Source: Dendrolimus kikuchii
Taxonomy: Eukaryota > Arthropoda > Insecta > Lepidoptera > Lasiocampidae
DNA length: 64,000 bases
Reading direction: 5' to 3'
NCBI GenBank assembly: GCA_019925095.2
Contig: CM034388.1
Location: 5,788,501-5,852,500 of the forward strand
This document shows, piece after piece, positions 20,623 to 32,070 of this stretch. Under the pieces are notes generated by a model, which was given only the letters and a program-made list of their open reading frames with translations, made no database searches and was not told where the DNA came from. The position numbers were made by a program, and so were the translations under genes. Numbering within the stretch: position 1 is the stretch's first letter; each line of letters starts with the position of its first letter.

Positions 20623-21987
20623 ATGGACGAGTGCCAAATATGGATATTTGCCAAATCGCATGCCATGGAAATAAAAACGGTCCTACAAAGTCTTTTGGGT
20701 TTCCACTACAACATTATGACTGTATGGAATGCTACTAATGATCTAGCAGAAGCCCTTTACTCGAAGAAAGAAATGTTAAGGCATTTGACACGAAAAGATC
20801 ACATCATCATCATAGGTGGCCTCGATGAACATCATCTTAATGATAATCAGTTCAGTATAAAAGATTTCTGTAGTTCATTACAAAACATTAATATCATACT
20901 ATGCGATGAATCCTTTAGTCATGAATTAAAATCGATAGAACAAAGGTGTCGACACGTACGATGTATTGTTTATCATAAATATTCACCAGCTCAAGATATC
21001 ATTGATTGCGTATGTCGATTACTTCAAAAAGAAATACAGAACTTTGCTCCAATAGATGTTGATAATAATTATAACAGCCTCTCTCAGCCAGGACCGTCTG
21101 CGTCTTTTACTATTTTTAAAGAACGTCTATATACTACATATGGAAGTGCTGGAGACGCAGGAAGCAGCAATAGTTATGCCCCTCAAAGAAATTCAGCATT
21201 TAATGCATATGGAGACACGAGATATCATACATCAACATCAAAGACAAACAATTTAAAAACACCACGAGAAGTGGACTCTACCTCAAAAGGTAAAGCAACA
21301 CCAAAACCAATTTACAGAACCAGGAGTGTATTAAATGTTGCTCATCAAAATATAAATGGATTAATGACAAAAGAACGCAAACTAATCAACAAAATTAATG
21401 AAATGTTTCGAAATAATATCGATTTGGATGTCATTTGCCTAACTGAACATAATATGGTCGACGAAGATGTCGATGAGATAGATATACCTAATTACGAATT
21501 AGCAAAGACAATCATAAGAGATCAGAGACAAGGTGGTACTACTATATTAGTACGGAAGGATCTTAAGTTCAGAGTTCTCCCTAAAGTAGAAGACAACAAT
21601 GATCCAGAATTCGTAGAGTGCTGTGCAATAAAACTTATAGATCTTGAAATTATAATTATTTGCATATATAGACCACCACGTTACTACCGTCAGGACATTG
21701 ACGAATTCTTAGACGAATTGGATATAATTTTACGTCGATACAAAAAGCAAAAACTGATAATATGTGGCGATTTCAATATTGATATCTTAACGAACGATAA
21801 GAGTTCTAGAGATTTCCAAGAAGTTATATCTAAGTATGATATGACTATTGCTATTAGATCTGTAACGAGAATTAGAAGCAATTCTTGTATTGATAATATA
21901 ATCCATAATATGCCTGGAACAAGAAGTGAAGTAATGGATTGGAATTTATCAGATCATACTGCTCAATTACTTATATGTCCTTTGTAA
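20623..21987 (+). CDS. stand-alone endonuclease (EEP domain) with SGNH-like N-terminus
   Basis: An intact 454-codon intronless ORF; its ATG sits in a good context (gcagccATGG). Residues 235-450 form an endonuclease/exonuclease/phosphatase domain of the AP-endonuclease kind used by LINEs, with all expected catalytic blocks: HQNINGL (241-247), CLTEH (272-276), IYRPP (348-352), GDFNID (382-387), SCIDNI (421-426) and SDHTAQL (443-449). Residues 4-140 resemble an SGNH/GDSL-type fold (IWIFAKSHA with Ser12, IIIIGGLDEHH at 61-71), but GDS has become AKS, so esterase activity is doubtful. Residues 145-230 are a polar Gly/Ser/Thr linker. The ORF stops just after the domain, and no reverse transcriptase follows in any frame. 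It could be a domesticated retrotransposon endonuclease or a LINE fragment cut off by chance; the undamaged frame favours recent or selected origin. Predicted Mg-dependent DNA nickase, inferred. Confidence 0.85.
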   Translation: MDECQIWIFAKSHAMEIKTVLQSLLGFHYNIMTVWNATNDLAEALYSKKEMLRHLTRKDHIIIIGGLDEHHLNDNQFSIKDFCSSLQNINIILCDESFSHELKSIEQRCRHVRCIVYHKYSPAQDIIDCVCRLLQKEIQNFAPIDVDNNYNSLSQPGPSASFTIFKERLYTTYGSAGDAGSSNSYAPQRNSAFNAYGDTRYHTSTSKTNNLKTPREVDSTSKGKATPKPIYRTRSVLNVAHQNINGLMTKERKLINKINEMFRNNIDLDVICLTEHNMVDEDVDEIDIPNYELAKTIIRDQRQGGTTILVRKDLKFRVLPKVEDNNDPEFVECCAIKLIDLEIIIICIYRPPRYYRQDIDEFLDELDIILRRYKKQKLIICGDFNIDILTNDKSSRDFQEVISKYDMTIAIRSVTRIRSNSCIDNIIHNMPGTRSEVMDWNLSDHTAQLLICPL

Positions 21988-22029
21988 TAATCCGGATGCA
22001 ATGAATTCTTTATCCTTGTTTACATTCAG

Positions 22030-22109
22030 CCGGTGCCGCTGCTGCTTGTGCAGCCGCAAATAATTTCCAAAACACGTCTCTAGCAGCATCGCAGTCAGCG
22101 TCTCAGTGA
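22030..22109 (+). CDS. candidate terminal exon, Ala/Ser/Gln-rich tail
   Basis: A very good acceptor (tatccttgtttacattcag) is followed by an open stretch GAAAACAAANNFQ...LAASQSASQ ending in TGA at 22107-22109. It uses G/C-ended alanine codons and looks unlike the AT-rich flanks. Composition recalls low-complexity tails of secreted or structural insect proteins. No upstream exon was identified; the EEP ORF ends 42 bp upstream, in a different frame. It may also be an accidental frame in repeat DNA. Confidence 0.25.
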
Positions 22110-22242
22110 GAGTTATATGTTATTCTTATACTCGCTTCGCGATCCATTCTGAACAATAATAGTCGTTGAAATAGTTTCAATGTCAGTCGGGCTTTGCCTA
22201 CATTTGATCTGATTATGTGAGGATTTTGAATATTTATGCCAT

Positions 22243-22626
22243 ACTAGCTGACCCGTGCCAGTGGGCACGCCCAGCGAAGTGTCGCTGGGCGTCATTAAAA
22301 ATACGCATGCACCCGCGTACACACGTAGACACGTAAGCATATAAAATTTAATTAAGCTTTCTAACCTTTAATTGATTCATAAACGCAGAAAACAATCGCA
22401 GTGCCTCGTACGAGGATGTGCGCAATTATTGCGTGGAACGTTATTGCTGTTCCCGTGCCCACTTCACCGGGAGTCATCAAAAAATATAATCACAATCAGA
22501 TATAGCCTATGTTACACGAAAATAATGTAGCTTTCCACTGGTGAAAGAATTTTTAAAATCGGTTTAGTAGTACCGGAGATTACCCCCAACATTCAAACTT
22601 TACATCTTTGTAATATTAACATAGAT
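22243..22626 (+). mobile_element. retroposon of the ctagctgacccgtgcc type
   Basis: Begins ctagctgacccgtgccagtg, contains ggtgaaagaatttttaaaat cggtttagtagtaccggaga, and ends aatattaacatagat. Beginning and ending are typical of an abundant lepidopteran repeat; tails of the same family occur near 1793, 27660-28110, 38187 and 47030-47270. Confidence 0.6.
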
Positions 22627-22904
22627 AAAAAAAGAATAATTACAGTCGGGAAAGATGATGGATGCTGTCAATTTATCGTAATAGATCGTTGAAAATAACT
22701 GTTTAATCTCCAAGCGCTCGGCGGTAAGTGACAAGCGAGCATGAGAACAGTATGTAAACAAGTAATCGCGCTAGCGTTGTCTTTGGATTTCCGAACGAAC
22801 AAATCGGCATTGAGGGGAAGGTATGACAGCAGCAATAGCAGAGGTAGGACGAGCTGCTCACTTTTCTCACTGATTTCACCGCAGGAGAGGCTTTGTCCCC
22901 ATGT

Positions 22905-23306
22905 CACTACGACTACGTTCCAGAAGGGACTCACAACGACCATGTTCACGATCGCTATTTTTCCCGTTGCACTTGCTTGCGGGCGTTACAATCATAACTC
23001 TAGTGGGACGGATTATGGGGCGTTGATGTCATAAACCACGAAATACACAAGTGTCGTTGGTTGATTTGCAAATCACGCCTTTTTCAATTTCAAAAGATGT
23101 AAAGAATTAATGCTCTGGGGTCAACGCCCACTTTGACCCACCTCTTGTCATGGGTCGTTGTGAGCGCTGTGTGATCGAAAATGATGACGTCATTAGTGAC
23201 GTTTTCGCCACGACCATAACGACCGCGGTCGCTTTGTGGAACGGCAGACAGAAATTTGGGCACAGAATTTTGGGCGTTGCGAGATACTAAAGGAACACGT
23301 CCGAAA
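22905..23306. mobile_element. foldback MITE with TGACGTCA palindrome
   Basis: The left end ctacgttccagaagggactc acaacgacc and right end gggcgttgcgagatactaaa ggaac are imperfect inverted copies. The interior shares cgggcgttacaatcataact and gtcaacgcccactttgaccc with the 28584-28996 element. The right half carries atgatgacgtcattagtgac (TGACGTCA at 23185-23192). Confidence 0.65.
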
Positions 23307-23576
23307 TGTAATAATATTTAAGTGTGCTACTGCTACATGTCCTCGTAGGAAGCTCGCGAAGTCGCGAGAACTCGAGAAGAGTACAAAAATCTACATTCAG
23401 CGCCGTTAATATCGGTTGTCTATATTCTACTTTCCATTCATTTGTCTTATATTTATTTTATTTTACAATTCTAAGATGACTATCACCTTCTCTATGACAT
23501 TAACAACAAATTAGTGAAATTTCCACAGGTAGAACTATATTAAAATATATACTATAAACTTAAATAATATATATTT

Positions 23577-23886
23577 TATTTTTTTTATTGCAGGAGTTCA
23601 GCAGACAGGCAGACGGCCCACTTGATGGAAAGCGGTTACCATCGCCTATGGACATTTGCAACACAAAAGGTTCTACAAATGCGCTGCTGCTCTCTTTAGG
23701 GAGACTGGAACCTGGTCACTAATGCCGGAACACAACACAAGGTTGTTATGGCGGCATACTCTAGACCAGGGGTGGTCGCCATCCAGTCGGGCAAATGCCC
23801 TACCACCTGGCTGTGGGTTGTTTAGTCGCCTCTTACGACAGGCCGCCAGGCCGCAGGAAATTGTATTCTTTCTCCGTTCCTGCACG
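23577..23886 (-). mobile_element. SINE-like retroposon, copy 5
   Basis: Full-length minus-strand copy, from ttttttattgcaggagttca to cgttcctgcacgg. Frames on both strands are those seen in other copies. Confidence 0.9.
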
Positions 23887-24344
23887 GTTTACGGGCAGAT
23901 TGTTATAATGTATTTGTCCAATTTGAAAACCTGCCTGTAAAACTTCAAGTTAAAACTTTGTTGCGATTCGTTTTTCCACCTGTCCGTGGAAGTTTCACTT
24001 CTACTATGTGTACCAGCACACATTTCGATTTTTTTTTTAATTTACTGATTTTAATTGATAAAAAGCGTTAGAAAATTCGCGGTATATTTAAAATCGCTGA
24101 CGCAAAGCTATTGATCAAATGGAAACGTGACGTCATTTTTTATTTTGACAATTTCAGGTTGTCTACAATTGTAAACCTACTGCATAGTGTTTTTAGTTTT
24201 ATGATTGTGTTTATCGTAATTTAATATCTAAAAGATGGTTTTTTAGCTTTTTCCGTGCTCTGTATCTATTAAATCTAATTTATAATTGGAAACACCGGGA
24301 AATATGAATATGTAAACCTACACTGATAATGAACTATCAGCGCG
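23887..24344. other. AT-rich spacer with one CRE-like palindrome
   Basis: No gene. TGACGTCA occurs at 24128-24135. Otherwise unremarkable. Confidence 0.4.
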
Positions 24345-24450
24345 TTCCATCAGTAGCTCACAACGCCCAAAATGCTCCGTTAGCCGGTCCACAAGGCGAC
24401 CGCGGTCTTTGTAGTCGTGGCGAAAACGTCACTAATGACGTCATAAAAAG
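24345..24450. mobile_element. foldback MITE fragment
   Basis: The stretch gcgttccatcagtagctcac aacgcccaaaatgctccgt, then cgaccgcggtctttgtagtc and aacgtcactaatgacgtcat, is the inverted counterpart of the right half of the elements at 22905-23306 and 53020-53245. Confidence 0.65.
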
Positions 24451-24525
24451 CCCGCGAAAATAGTGGCTTTTAAATGGCTCAAATTTATTCAAGATTTTAA
24501 ATATAAAAAACGTCCCAACTTCCAC

Positions 24526-24830
24526 ACACAGCCGTGACAGCCGAGGCTGCTGCTGCACACCAGGAGGCCCTGAAATGTCGCAAATATGTGTCCATTGGTA
24601 GTGGGTACGTATTTGTGGCTTTCGGGGTCGAGACCCTGGGGCCGTGGAGGCCTGGAGCTCATCACCTCTATCAAGACCTCTCAACGCGTCTAATTGAGGT
24701 CTCGCGTGACCAAAAGGCTGGCTTGCACCTAGGACAACGCATCAGCGTTGCCATCTAACGCGGAAATGCGGCCAGCATTTTGGGCACGCTCCCCGCCGAC
24801 AGCGATTTGGAGTCAATTTTTTATTTATAG
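24526..24830 (+). mobile_element. LINE ORF C-terminal remnant
   Basis: A frame starting near 24534 reads AEAAAAHQEALKCRKYVSI, then VFVAFGVETLGPWRPGAHHL and GLHLGQRISVAI, a stop, then RGNAASILGTLP. The pattern FxxFGVETLGPWGP...LxQRISIAIQRGNAAxxLGTLP is the C-terminal end of certain non-LTR retrotransposon polyproteins, as I remember it. The stop before RGNAAS shows it is dead. Confidence 0.55.
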
Positions 24831-27304
24831 ATTTATATTATTTTGTAGGTGTAGCTTTATTTATAGTATAGTTTAGTTTATTTACTTTTAAGGTTTTATT
24901 TGTAAGTATGTTTAGCTTTAATTTTAAAACATAAAAATAAAATAGAATTTCCAATGAAAAAAAAACAATTTGTGTATTTCCAACACTATTTCTATTTTTT
25001 ACTATTATAAAACGAGTTAAACAATTATCTACAAATACAATTAAAAAACATGCATATTCCTTATTATTAACATGAAAGAATAATAGGACTGGCGATCGCT
25101 AAGTTAAATACGGAACTTAGAAATGTTCCGAAATCTTACGTGATTGATGTCGAATCGGGAAAAAACTCCCCAGCAACACGTCTAATAATAAAATACAAGC
25201 TGAGCTATGTTCCAAACTATAAAAAAAAATTTAGTGTAATTTTTTTAAATAATTTTAGAATATATTGTACTAAGTTTTGTGGAGAAACAAAACTGAATGT
25301 TCAAACTAAACTAAATAAAATAAAAAATAATCTTGCCCACCCAAAGGTTGCCTTGAATTTGTAATTTGTTGCATTGTACTACTAACACATTATCGTTAAG
25401 ACAATAAAGTGTGTTACTTTTATTACGTTGGGTGTACTGTAAAGAGTATTGTTTTTGTAAAAAGGAAGGACTGTGTTCTTTCATATTTAACATTTTTCAA
25501 TTTAATGTAAGACGTATCCGAATCCCTATATTCTTAGCTGCAATGAGAAAGGTTCTTAAATACTTAGGTCTATTGAAGAGAGAAGATTGTGTTATTTTTA
25601 TATGAAAACATGACAGAAAAATGAATTGCTGATATAGAAAAGTAGAATAAAAGGACCTTTTGACAATTACATTTTTAGTGCGATTGTCATTACTAGCAAT
25701 CTTGTTTCTAGATGAAATTAAATTATGTTTTATTTATATAAGATATACATAATTTGTAATAAATGGTCAGTAAAGATAATAAAATGTGATATCGTTATCA
25801 AGTGATTAATTTGCCGAACAATTATAGGTATTTTCGTACTAAAATATTTTTTAATAATATTAACGGCCTGGTCAACCTTGGCGCTATGAGCGACAGCTAA
25901 CAGCCAAGCCATAACTATTCCGCACAAAAAAAGATGTTTGAAGCCCGTCGCTAAGCCCAAGTCGTGGCCGGGCCGTAAGGTCCATGGGACCCTAACTTAC
26001 TAATTATCAAAAATGTTATAAAGTTTCTAAAAACCTAGTATTTATTTTGACCAAAGAATACGCGTTGCTATCCTACGCGTTAACGCCAGTAGCCTTTTGA
26101 GAACCCTCCCAATGACCAACATGTGTTCGGAGCAATTTTTTATCTATAATTTTATCAAATTTTTAAATTTAGTTTTAATGATACTTGTTATTAAGTAGGG
26201 GAGACAGAGGAATACCGTTCACTTGAGAAAAATCTTTTATATTTATTCTATAATAACTTTAGGTATATTAAAAGTTGGGCAAAATAATATAATTGTTCAT
26301 ATATTCAATACTTTGACACGAAACGTATAAAACTGTCCTTAATAATCAGTAATTATAATAATAATAATCAAAGACATACAGTGAATAATAATTAAAATAT
26401 TTAATTATTAAATTTGCGCAGAACAGTTTTGTTAGCGAGACTGCGAACAGATATACTATGTATTTCTCTTTCATCTGCTGCTAGCAGATTTGTGAAACTA
26501 GTTGCTGTTTGTTTTCGCATCATACCCACACGCTTAACCTGTGCTCCGTATTCTTATGCACTGAGTTTGCCAAGTTATACTTGTGAGCGCCATTACCCCT
26601 GTTTCCTCTACATATATTTTTAATCATATTTGTTAATCTTTATGAAACACTTACAAGTTGATAACGCTGTACTTATATATTATTATATAAATGTTAAAAA
26701 GAACGCTATAAAGATGCAATATAATGTAATTACCTAATAAAGTTTTTTGCAATATCATCTTTATTTTAATCAATACCTTATTCTCTGCTACTTTCTAAAT
26801 ATAGCTCCGCATGAATATTGTAATGTGTAATTAGCCAGTGACAAGTAAGTATTCATGCATGATTATCTTCAAGTAAATAGATCAGCCAAATTATAGATCT
26901 TTGACTATATGCCGTCCAACGAAGGAGTTTTTGGGGTATCTCGAACAGGACAATTCACAAAACAGTATTTATAACACTAATACTTTTTTCTTGTGAAACA
27001 AACTATATCATGTTATACTATAAAATAACATTGTGATGGAACCGAACGAGACAAAATTATATACATACATTTAAAATAAAATAGGACTAATTAAAATAAA
27101 ACGCCATTTTTTCCTTACGTTCAAATCAGAACCTCTTTATATATACAATGTACTCTTTGTCACAACCAACTCGATTTTCTTTTAATTGTACTCGTAATAA
27201 CGTAAAACCCATCTGCAAGTATTATAATATTTAACCAAACTAGTATTTATTCCACAACAAACATAGTACAAAAGTTGCCTAATATTGAATGCAATACTAT
27301 ACTA
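24831..27304. other. AT-rich intergenic DNA, no gene seen
   Basis: About 2.5 kb of AT-rich sequence. Open frames (for example 25140-25364 and 25411-25605) are short, lysine- and asparagine- or phenylalanine-rich, and lack splice sites or domains in a believable arrangement. Confidence 0.5.
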
Positions 27305-27308
27305 AAAA

Positions 27309-27575
27309 AGCCGTGGTGGCTTAAAACCCACCTCTCATATCAATAACGTCGGTTCGAATCTGGAATGGGCATGCACCGCTTAGGCAGTTTGCTCTATTGT
27401 GCCTATTGTTACGATTAGCACGTGCTGACAGTGAGGGATATCATCGCTAAGAAACCTTCACATCGAGATCACCGATGTGTGTAATCTGCCTTGGACAAGC
27501 GAGGCGCGTATACCGATCATTCGCCCAAATATGGGGAGGCCTGACTCCAGCACTGAGACGATGATGGGCTGGTTG
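27309..27575 (+). mobile_element. tRNA-derived SINE
   Basis: A tRNA-like head: ccgtggtggcttaaaacc (A box region) and ggttcgaatc (B box, 27351-27360). Body: cgatgtgtgtaatctgcctt ggacaagcgagg and atatggggaggcctgactcc agcac. A diverged piece of the body recurs at 56340-56440. The long tail beyond the tRNA part marks it as a SINE and not a tRNA gene. Confidence 0.75.
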
Positions 27576-27659
27576 GTATTTTAATGCATTATAGGAGGAA
27601 AGTGTAGACTCGATCCAATATTAGTAAAAAACATACTTCATATATTACGTTATATTGCT

Positions 27660-28110
27660 ATATGTGTAATCTATAGGAATATTATAAAGAGGAAAGATTT
27701 GATTGTTTGTTTGCATTGAATAGGCTCCGAAACAACTGAACCGATTTGAAAAATTCTTTCACTGTTGGCAAGCTACACTATCCTTGTCCTAATCAATCGG
27801 TTAAACTCTCTAGTGTTACCATTAAATATATCTAAATTGGGATAGGACGACACATTCTGCTCATTGGGTTGTAATAAGACGTATTATTTTGTAGGCTCGC
27901 AAGGCAAATGGTGGTGGATTCCGTCTTCTGCAATTCGTATTTATATTAAGGCAATTCAAATGATATATATAAACCTTCCTTGAAAAATTACCTATAATGA
28001 TGGGGAAAACCGCTGAAAAATCCGTTGCGTGGTTTAGAAGTTAGCAGGTATACAGACAAACAGACGCGAAAAGCGACTTTGTTTTATATATGTTGTATAC
28101 CTAGTATGTA
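27660..28110 (-). mobile_element. retroposon tail, ctagctgac-type, two diverged pieces
   Basis: Reads cgaaacaactgaaccgattt gaaaaattctttcactgttg, the reverse complement of the conserved caggtgaaagaatttttcaa atcggttcag block of the family. A second, plus-oriented piece lies around 28000-28090 (ccgttgcgtggtttagaagt). Confidence 0.45.
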
Positions 28111-28300
28111 AAGATAAAAAAGAGGATAAAGACAAAAAAAAATATGGTTCTTAAAGAAGCGTTGAAACTTACTCTAACTCTCTATGAATAAGGCCGTAAA
28201 TAATAAAAAGTCAATTATAATAACTGTTTTTCATAATTTGCAATTTTCATTTCCTATATTCAGTATTCTTCTTTAGTTATGATTTATAATCGCCAGCTTA

Positions 28301-28480
28301 CGGATTTAGGTTGTTAAAATTCGAAATAAAATGCCATCTAGTATTCAATCATTGTTATTTCACGCCATATCATATTTCTATACTTTGACAGTTTTATATT
28401 TAGATGTCGCTACTTAACACTGAAAACAATTATATCTAGAGGATTAAATCCTTCTTCTCTCGGAGTAAAATATTATTGGA
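28301..28480. repeat. repeat paralogous to 9882-10065
   Basis: Shares ccatctagtattcaatcatt-type text, ttagatgtcgctacttaaca and atatctagagga in the same order and orientation. Confidence 0.5.
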
Positions 28481-28583
28481 CGTTCAATCTTTCTTTATTT
28501 AAAAAATATTTAGCTTTTCAATTATTCAAAAACAAAGAAACAAGTTTTCTCTATGAGAATCGACCCAACCTAAGTGATATTTA

Positions 28584-28996
28584 GGCTACGTTCCGTAAGA
28601 GGCTCAAACGTCCTCGTTCACGACCGCGATTTTTCCCGTTCTACTTACTTGCGGACGTTACAATCATAGCTCCAGTGGAACGGATTATGGAGTGTTGCAG
28701 TCATAAACGACGAAATACACAAATATTGGTTGATTTGAAAAGAAAATAGCTGGGTCGAAGTGGGCGTTGATCACAGAGTATTAATTCTCTCTATCAATTG
28801 ACATTGAAAAATACGCATTTATCAAATCAACCAATGACATTTGTGTGTTTCATCGTAAAATGACATCAAGGCTCTATAATCCGTTTCACTAGAGTTTATG
28901 ATTCTAACGCCCGCAAGCAGGTGGAACGGGAAAAATCACGGTCATGAACGTGGTTGTTGTGCGTGGTTGTGAGTCTCTAGTGGAACGTAGCCCTAG
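28584..28996. mobile_element. foldback MITE with arms of about 150 bp
   Basis: The left arm ggctacgttccgtaagaggc to cacaaatattggttgattt pairs with the right arm, ending gagtctctagtggaacgtag. Shared arm text includes atttttcccgttc, gcggacgttacaatcata and ccagtggaacggattatgg. The loop (agtgggcgttgatcacagag) matches the 22905 element. There is no coding capacity. Confidence 0.85.
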
Positions 28997-30029
28997 TAAG
29001 CAACATTGCTATTTGACATCAGGAGATTAGATTTGTTATGTTGGTATCTATAGGCCGACCAAGAATTTCAAAAAGAGTATTCGTATCGATGTTTCATATT
29101 TATCTATATATAATAAGGTTTTAAATAACTGCCTATCAGCCGACAGAATGTATAATGGCAATTTTGGAATTATCAAGTGTTTATTTCCTTGTGTTGGTTA
29201 TGGAGAAGCTATTTTAGAAACTTTTGTTTGTCTCTACCTATTGCTTGCATTATGTCCACTTCCACGGAATTAAGCAAGAAAGCGGCGAGGGAAGTAGCCA
29301 ACGCGAACATGTATAGACGTAGCCAAAATGCGTTTTGTAGCTATAAATAACTTCCTTTAATAATTAATAATGAAATGGTCTCACAATTAGGGATTCCGAA
29401 AACCACATTAAGTAGAAAGGAAAAAGGAGGAAAGTGTACAATGGGCGCCAGAGGTTTGAACGTAATCGGGATTAAACACTCGGATGATGATGATGAATAA
29501 AATGATCTTTGAAGAATAATGTGAACCTCAAACTATACACCTTAGTTAGACTGGGAGACAAAATGTCCTTCAACATGGCGAATAACGCCCAATTTACGTG
29601 GGGCTGCCACATTGCTCAGTGTACCGTAACATATTACATGACATGAAGCTTTCTCCCGCTCCAAGACCAAGCCCAATGTGTGACATGTATCCCCTCCGAA
29701 GGTCCTTACGCGACATTTCTTAAATCACTAACATAACAGATATAACAATTTTTATTTATTAAAAAAATATTGTATTCCTAACGCCATCTGTCGAAAATTA
29801 TAAAACGAATAAGACATGTGTAATATCAACTGGACTATTACGAAGTAGAAAACTTCGCGAGCCCTCCTAAAGCACCGCTTTTTGCTAGTTATATAAAAAA
29901 TATCATTTTTATTACAACTTTATTTATTTACAAATATTTTACATTTTTCTTATAAATATTATATGAAATAATTATGTAGATTAATTTATAATAAAAATAT
30001 ATAAAAAAATTAATGTCCGTCGGTATTGG
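28997..30029. other. intergenic DNA, no gene seen
   Basis: No open frame worth calling. 29380-29510 ends in gatgatgatgatgaataaaa, a LINE-like tail without recognisable coding sequence upstream. Confidence 0.4.
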
Positions 30030-30330
30030 GGCCTAGGGTCCAAATTACCGATGGCTAAGGCTTCAGACACAAGAACCTCCTCATCAAGAGAGTCTTGCCG
30101 GTGGGGCGGCCCTACGCCAGCCGGGGTCGTGGAAGAAAAGTTCACACACATCCCGTCGCCTCGGTATATTGCGTCAGGTGTCTACCAAGAGGTTTTAGTG
30201 GGTATTCCGACAGCCTATCTGGCCGGCGAGTCACACACTATCATGACGAAGTTTCCGATTCCGGCAAGGTGTCAGCAAATGAATTTTCCCTTGTAAAGAA
30301 AAGAAACCTCCTCACAATACGGGCCGTGTC
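30030..30330 (-). mobile_element. GC-rich repeat fragment, probable LINE 3' region
   Basis: The block gaggttttagtgggtattcc gacagcc resembles ggggttttagtgggtatccc at 50480-50690 and the reverse complement of acccactaaaaccccttgcc at 43845-44150. Two plus-strand frames of about 80 codons overlap here in different frames, and neither shows a domain. Confidence 0.35.
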
Positions 30331-30714
30331 CCACAAGCTGTAAGCCAAGATTCTGTATACGACCCTTCACCCAAATACCAAACGAGAGCCTTTCGAGGTA
30401 GCGGTCAAGGCGCTTCGCTAGTAGTCCATTCTCTGATACCATTATCAGTACTATGATTGTAGAGTTTAAGTTCCACACGGCAGTATCCTCATGAGCGAGA
30501 TCAATATATTTTATTTTATATCTGTTTTTCGTTCGCGGCATTCACGACGTTATTATAACTAATATTAAGTAGTTGTGGGATATGTTAGTCTATTAGCCCC
30601 CTAGTGTATCGCAGGCTTTATTGTATTGTGTACTATAACAGTCATTAACTGTACTGTAGTATATATAAATAAATAGATTTTTCTGATACTTATCGATTTT
30701 ATAATATTGACCAA

Positions 30715-30881
30715 TGCACAGCACTGTTGCGATAGTTAACGGCCCAAGTCCCAACGCTCGTCGCTGTGTTGGTTGGCAGCACCGTCAGTGCCAATGTCCG
30801 CTGGTCACGAGTAGTGTGTGAGTTAATAAAATAAATAAATTCGAATAATAAAATACGTATTTGTTGTGCTATAAATCGATA
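30715..30881 (+). promoter_or_regulatory. candidate promoter and 5' untranslated exon
   Basis: A moderately GC-rich, non-repeated patch with an arthropod initiator-like TCAGT (caccgtcagtgcc), followed by AT-rich leader text and a strong donor at 30882 (taaac|gtgagtgat). There is no start codon of note. Nothing downstream proves it is used. Confidence 0.2.
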
Positions 30882-31956
30882 TAAACGTGAGTGATAGATT
30901 ATTTACTTATTTATTTTGAATCTTTTGTTTTCTGTGATGTTTATATTGTAAAAAATTGTTTAAACATTCTGCCGGCAGCGGCACACATTCGTCTTCATTA
31001 AGAACAGGTTTTTCTTACATTTTGTTTTATTTTAGCGAGACTTTATGAACCGATTTCGAAAATCGAGGTTAATAGGCTCCACGCGTTTCTTTTATTGTTA
31101 TTAACCTATCCTTATGGAAGATTTTTATATTTTTATTGTTTTACTGTATATCTACCTGCCTATAATGTTCGATACTTTATTTTATTTCACTGAGGCAAAG
31201 ATTAACAGAATGTTTCTCAATTCTATTTTATTTTATATAATTGCGTACATCAGCGTATTCAAAATACACCTTTCTTATAATATGGCAAAATTTACATTCA
31301 CTCAATCTTTATTATTATGTTCTACCAAGGCAAGTTTAAAAATACCTTATTAACATAGAAGTTGACTTTTCCCAATGTTAATTTTTACTTTAAATAATAT
31401 GTTATATTTAAAAGTAGATTAGAAAGCTCGTTTATAATCAACATTTCTACATTATAACTATACATTAAAAATAAATCTAGTTTATAATGTAATATATAAG
31501 ATTTATTTTATTCATGAATATTCTTTTTCTTTCTAGAGAAAGTTTGGTAAATCTATAGACGTTTGATACACAAATTTTAATTATCAGGGGGTGAAGTGGA
31601 TAGGAGGGGAGGCATACTTACCCCTACAATAAACCCCTATGATTTCTTGAATTTTTTTATGAACTGAGCCAGTGAAGTGAGCTAGCCAAGGGAGTGGCTG
31701 GTGAGTGCCCGAATAGATCCAGTGCAATATTAGTAGAAAAAAACATAAGTTAAAAGGTTGTTTACAAAAAATTAATATCTCAAGAAATTACATTTTCTAA
31801 ACATTGGGGTTGCAGAAGGGTTATGTATCCCCATTCTGTCCTCTTCCCCTACTACCTAAAATTTACTCCCCACAGTCTATACCACACCCATGAGCTCCCA
31901 GCTGAGCTTTTATCACAGAATTACATTATTCCTAAAAGCGTGACTTAAAATTCCAA
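30882..31956. other. AT-rich intergenic DNA, no gene seen
   Basis: The 79-codon frame at 31114-31353 is F/I/Y-rich and typical of AT-rich noncoding DNA. No other feature. Confidence 0.45.
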
Positions 31957-32070
31957 AGGGGCGGGCAGCACATTGACCATACCTCTGGTGTTGGAAGTGT
32001 CCATAGGCCATATTAACCATTTACCATCAGGTGTGCCATCACACTGTCCTCTATACTCTAGCTATAAATA
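31957..32070 (+). mobile_element. SINE tail fragment, variant subfamily
   Basis: The stretch gcagcacattgaccatacct ctggtgttgg, then gtccataggccatattaacc and atttaccatcaggtg, is a diverged 3' end of the main SINE or a sister family. Confidence 0.55.

Noticed and set aside
21984..22029. A 46-nt intron joining the EEP ORF to the Ala/Ser-rich segment
   Set aside because: The donor (tttgtaata) is weak, the intron would be unusually short, and the joined frame does not give the Ala/Ser-rich reading.
27351..27360. tRNA gene because of a perfect B box (ggttcgaatc)
   Set aside because: No acceptor-stem pairing could be drawn, and the unit continues into a SINE body that recurs at 56340.
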